DNA from: a candidate division TA06 bacterium DG_78
GTDB taxonomy: Bacteria > Hydrothermota > Tepidihabitantia > SM23-42
Assembly (NCBI GenBank): GCA_001303225.1
Contig: LJNI01000169.1
Span: 1-6,290 of the forward strand
Direction: 5' to 3'
DNA: 6,290 nt
The position numbers were made by a program, and so were the translations under genes. Shown here in pieces: positions 5,467 to 6,290 of the stretch. The notes beneath the pieces were generated by a model. That model made no database searches. It worked only from the letters and a program-made list of their open reading frames with translations, and was not told the origin of the DNA. Position 1 is the first letter of the stretch. Each line of letters begins with the position of its first letter.

Positions 5467-6290
5467 ATGAAAGTCTTGATTTCTGATCCGCTCGCAAAAG
5501 AAGGCATTGAAATCTTAAAAAAAGCTGGCATCGAAGTTGTCGAAAAGACTGGGCTCTCACCCGAAGAGCTCGCAAAGGTTATCCTTGAATTTGACGGAAT
5601 CATAGTACGCAGTGCAACGAAAGTGACAAAAGAGGTGATCGAAGCAGGAAAAAATTTGAAGGTTATTGGCCGAGCCGGTATTGGCCTCGACAACGTCGAT
5701 CGAGAAACTGCAAAGGCAAAAGGTATCAAGGTACTCAACACACCAACCGCAACATCAATCTCAGTTGCAGAACTTGCACTCGGAATGATGCTTGGCGCAG
5801 CACGGAGGATTCCGCAGGCGACAGCTTCAACAAAAGCTGGCAAGTGGGAAAAGAAACAATTCAAGGGATTCGAGGTGTTCGGTAAAAAATTAGGTATTAT
5901 CGGCATTGGAAGAATCGGTACAGAATTGGCGAAACGAGCAAAGGCACTCGGCATGGAGGTAATAGCATATGACCCGTATGTGAAAACACACGACCACGCA
6001 AAGATTGTTGATCTCGACACCGTGTTAAAAGAATCAGACTACATTTCACTCCACATTCCAAAAACTGGCGAAACCGCCCACATTCTCAATAAGGCAGCAT
6101 TCGATAAGATGAAAGATAGCGTCGTCATTGTAAACTGTGCGCGTGGTGGCGTTGTTGATGAAAATGCACTCTATGATGCAATCAAGGCAGGAAAGGTACG
6201 GGTCGCTGGTATTGATGTGTATGAATCAGAACCAGCAAAAGAGAACAAACTGTTCGAACTCGACCAGGTCATTGTCACGCCGCATATTGG
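5467..6290 (+). CDS. serA: D-3-phosphoglycerate dehydrogenase (3' end outside window)
   Basis: It catalyses NAD-dependent oxidation of 3-phosphoglycerate to 3-phosphohydroxypyruvate, the entry step to L-serine. The frame is open from the ATG at 5467 to the window edge, giving 274 codons. Visible are the N-terminal substrate-domain motif GRAGIGLDNVD (69-79), SVAELALGMML, the Rossmann loop GIGRIG (146-151) with Asp169 at the end of strand beta-2 for the NAD ribose, NCARGGVVDE with catalytic Arg226, VYESEP with Glu255, and TPHIG with catalytic His273 two codons before the edge. The complete catalytic triad of the D-2-hydroxyacid dehydrogenase family is therefore present. Whether a C-terminal ACT or longer regulatory domain follows cannot be seen. 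It lies nine bases after the aminotransferase gene, forming a serine operon. Confidence 0.97.
   Translation, partial: MKVLISDPLAKEGIEILKKAGIEVVEKTGLSPEELAKVILEFDGIIVRSATKVTKEVIEAGKNLKVIGRAGIGLDNVDRETAKAKGIKVLNTPTATSISVAELALGMMLGAARRIPQATASTKAGKWEKKQFKGFEVFGKKLGIIGIGRIGTELAKRAKALGMEVIAYDPYVKTHDHAKIVDLDTVLKESDYISLHIPKTGETAHILNKAAFDKMKDSVVIVNCARGGVVDENALYDAIKAGKVRVAGIDVYESEPAKENKLFELDQVIVTPHI

Noticed and set aside
5349..6020. Long minus-strand open frame opposite the aminotransferase/serA junction
   Set aside because: It is the antisense shadow of two well-supported genes with strong motifs, and its translation has no recognisable domain.

Overview
This 6.3 kb window is bacterial and AT-leaning. 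It holds an FtsK/SpoIIIE motor, a putative lipoprotein, Shine-Dalgarno-led genes and a factor-independent terminator. The gene mix and the divergence of several proteins fit a little-studied uncultivated phylum. My guess is something like candidate division WOR-3, but nothing in the window proves it. Six protein genes are supported; both end genes are cut by the window edges, and no RNA gene was seen.

Left part (1-1969). The cytoplasmic motor of FtsK runs in from the left edge and stops at 1645. The 324-base gap after it is not empty. It contains what look like two nested miniature inverted-repeat elements. The outer one (1646-1869) has 13-bp perfect terminal inverted repeats and a GTAA duplication that includes the ftsK stop codon. 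The inner one (1686-1751) has 12-bp perfect terminal repeats and a CAAA duplication. Both begin CCCCG and end CGGGG. A strong terminator (1910-1950) then serves the minus-strand genes.

Middle part (1970-3878). A minus-strand pair encodes a GAF plus degenerate GGDEF protein followed by a secreted, probably lipid-anchored helical protein of unknown family. The GGDEF domain has lost catalytic and metal-site residues but keeps an RxxD motif, so it looks like a c-di-GMP receptor or pseudo-enzyme and not a cyclase. It diverges from a yjbQ-family gene on the plus strand. The 233-base divergent region carries two near-consensus promoters whose -10 boxes sit only 5-6 bases from the ATG codons, suggesting leaderless or nearly leaderless mRNAs. 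It also holds three inverted repeats and a pair of 9-bp direct repeats, as expected of a shared control region.

Right part (3879-6290). yjbQ is followed by a 112-base gap with interleaved inverted repeats (pseudoknot-like) and a hairpin directly before the ribosome-binding site of a class V aminotransferase gene. Nine bases after that gene, serA (D-3-phosphoglycerate dehydrogenase) begins and runs off the right edge just after its catalytic histidine. Together these two genes probably carry out the first two steps of L-serine synthesis from 3-phosphoglycerate, with the aminotransferase standing in for SerC.
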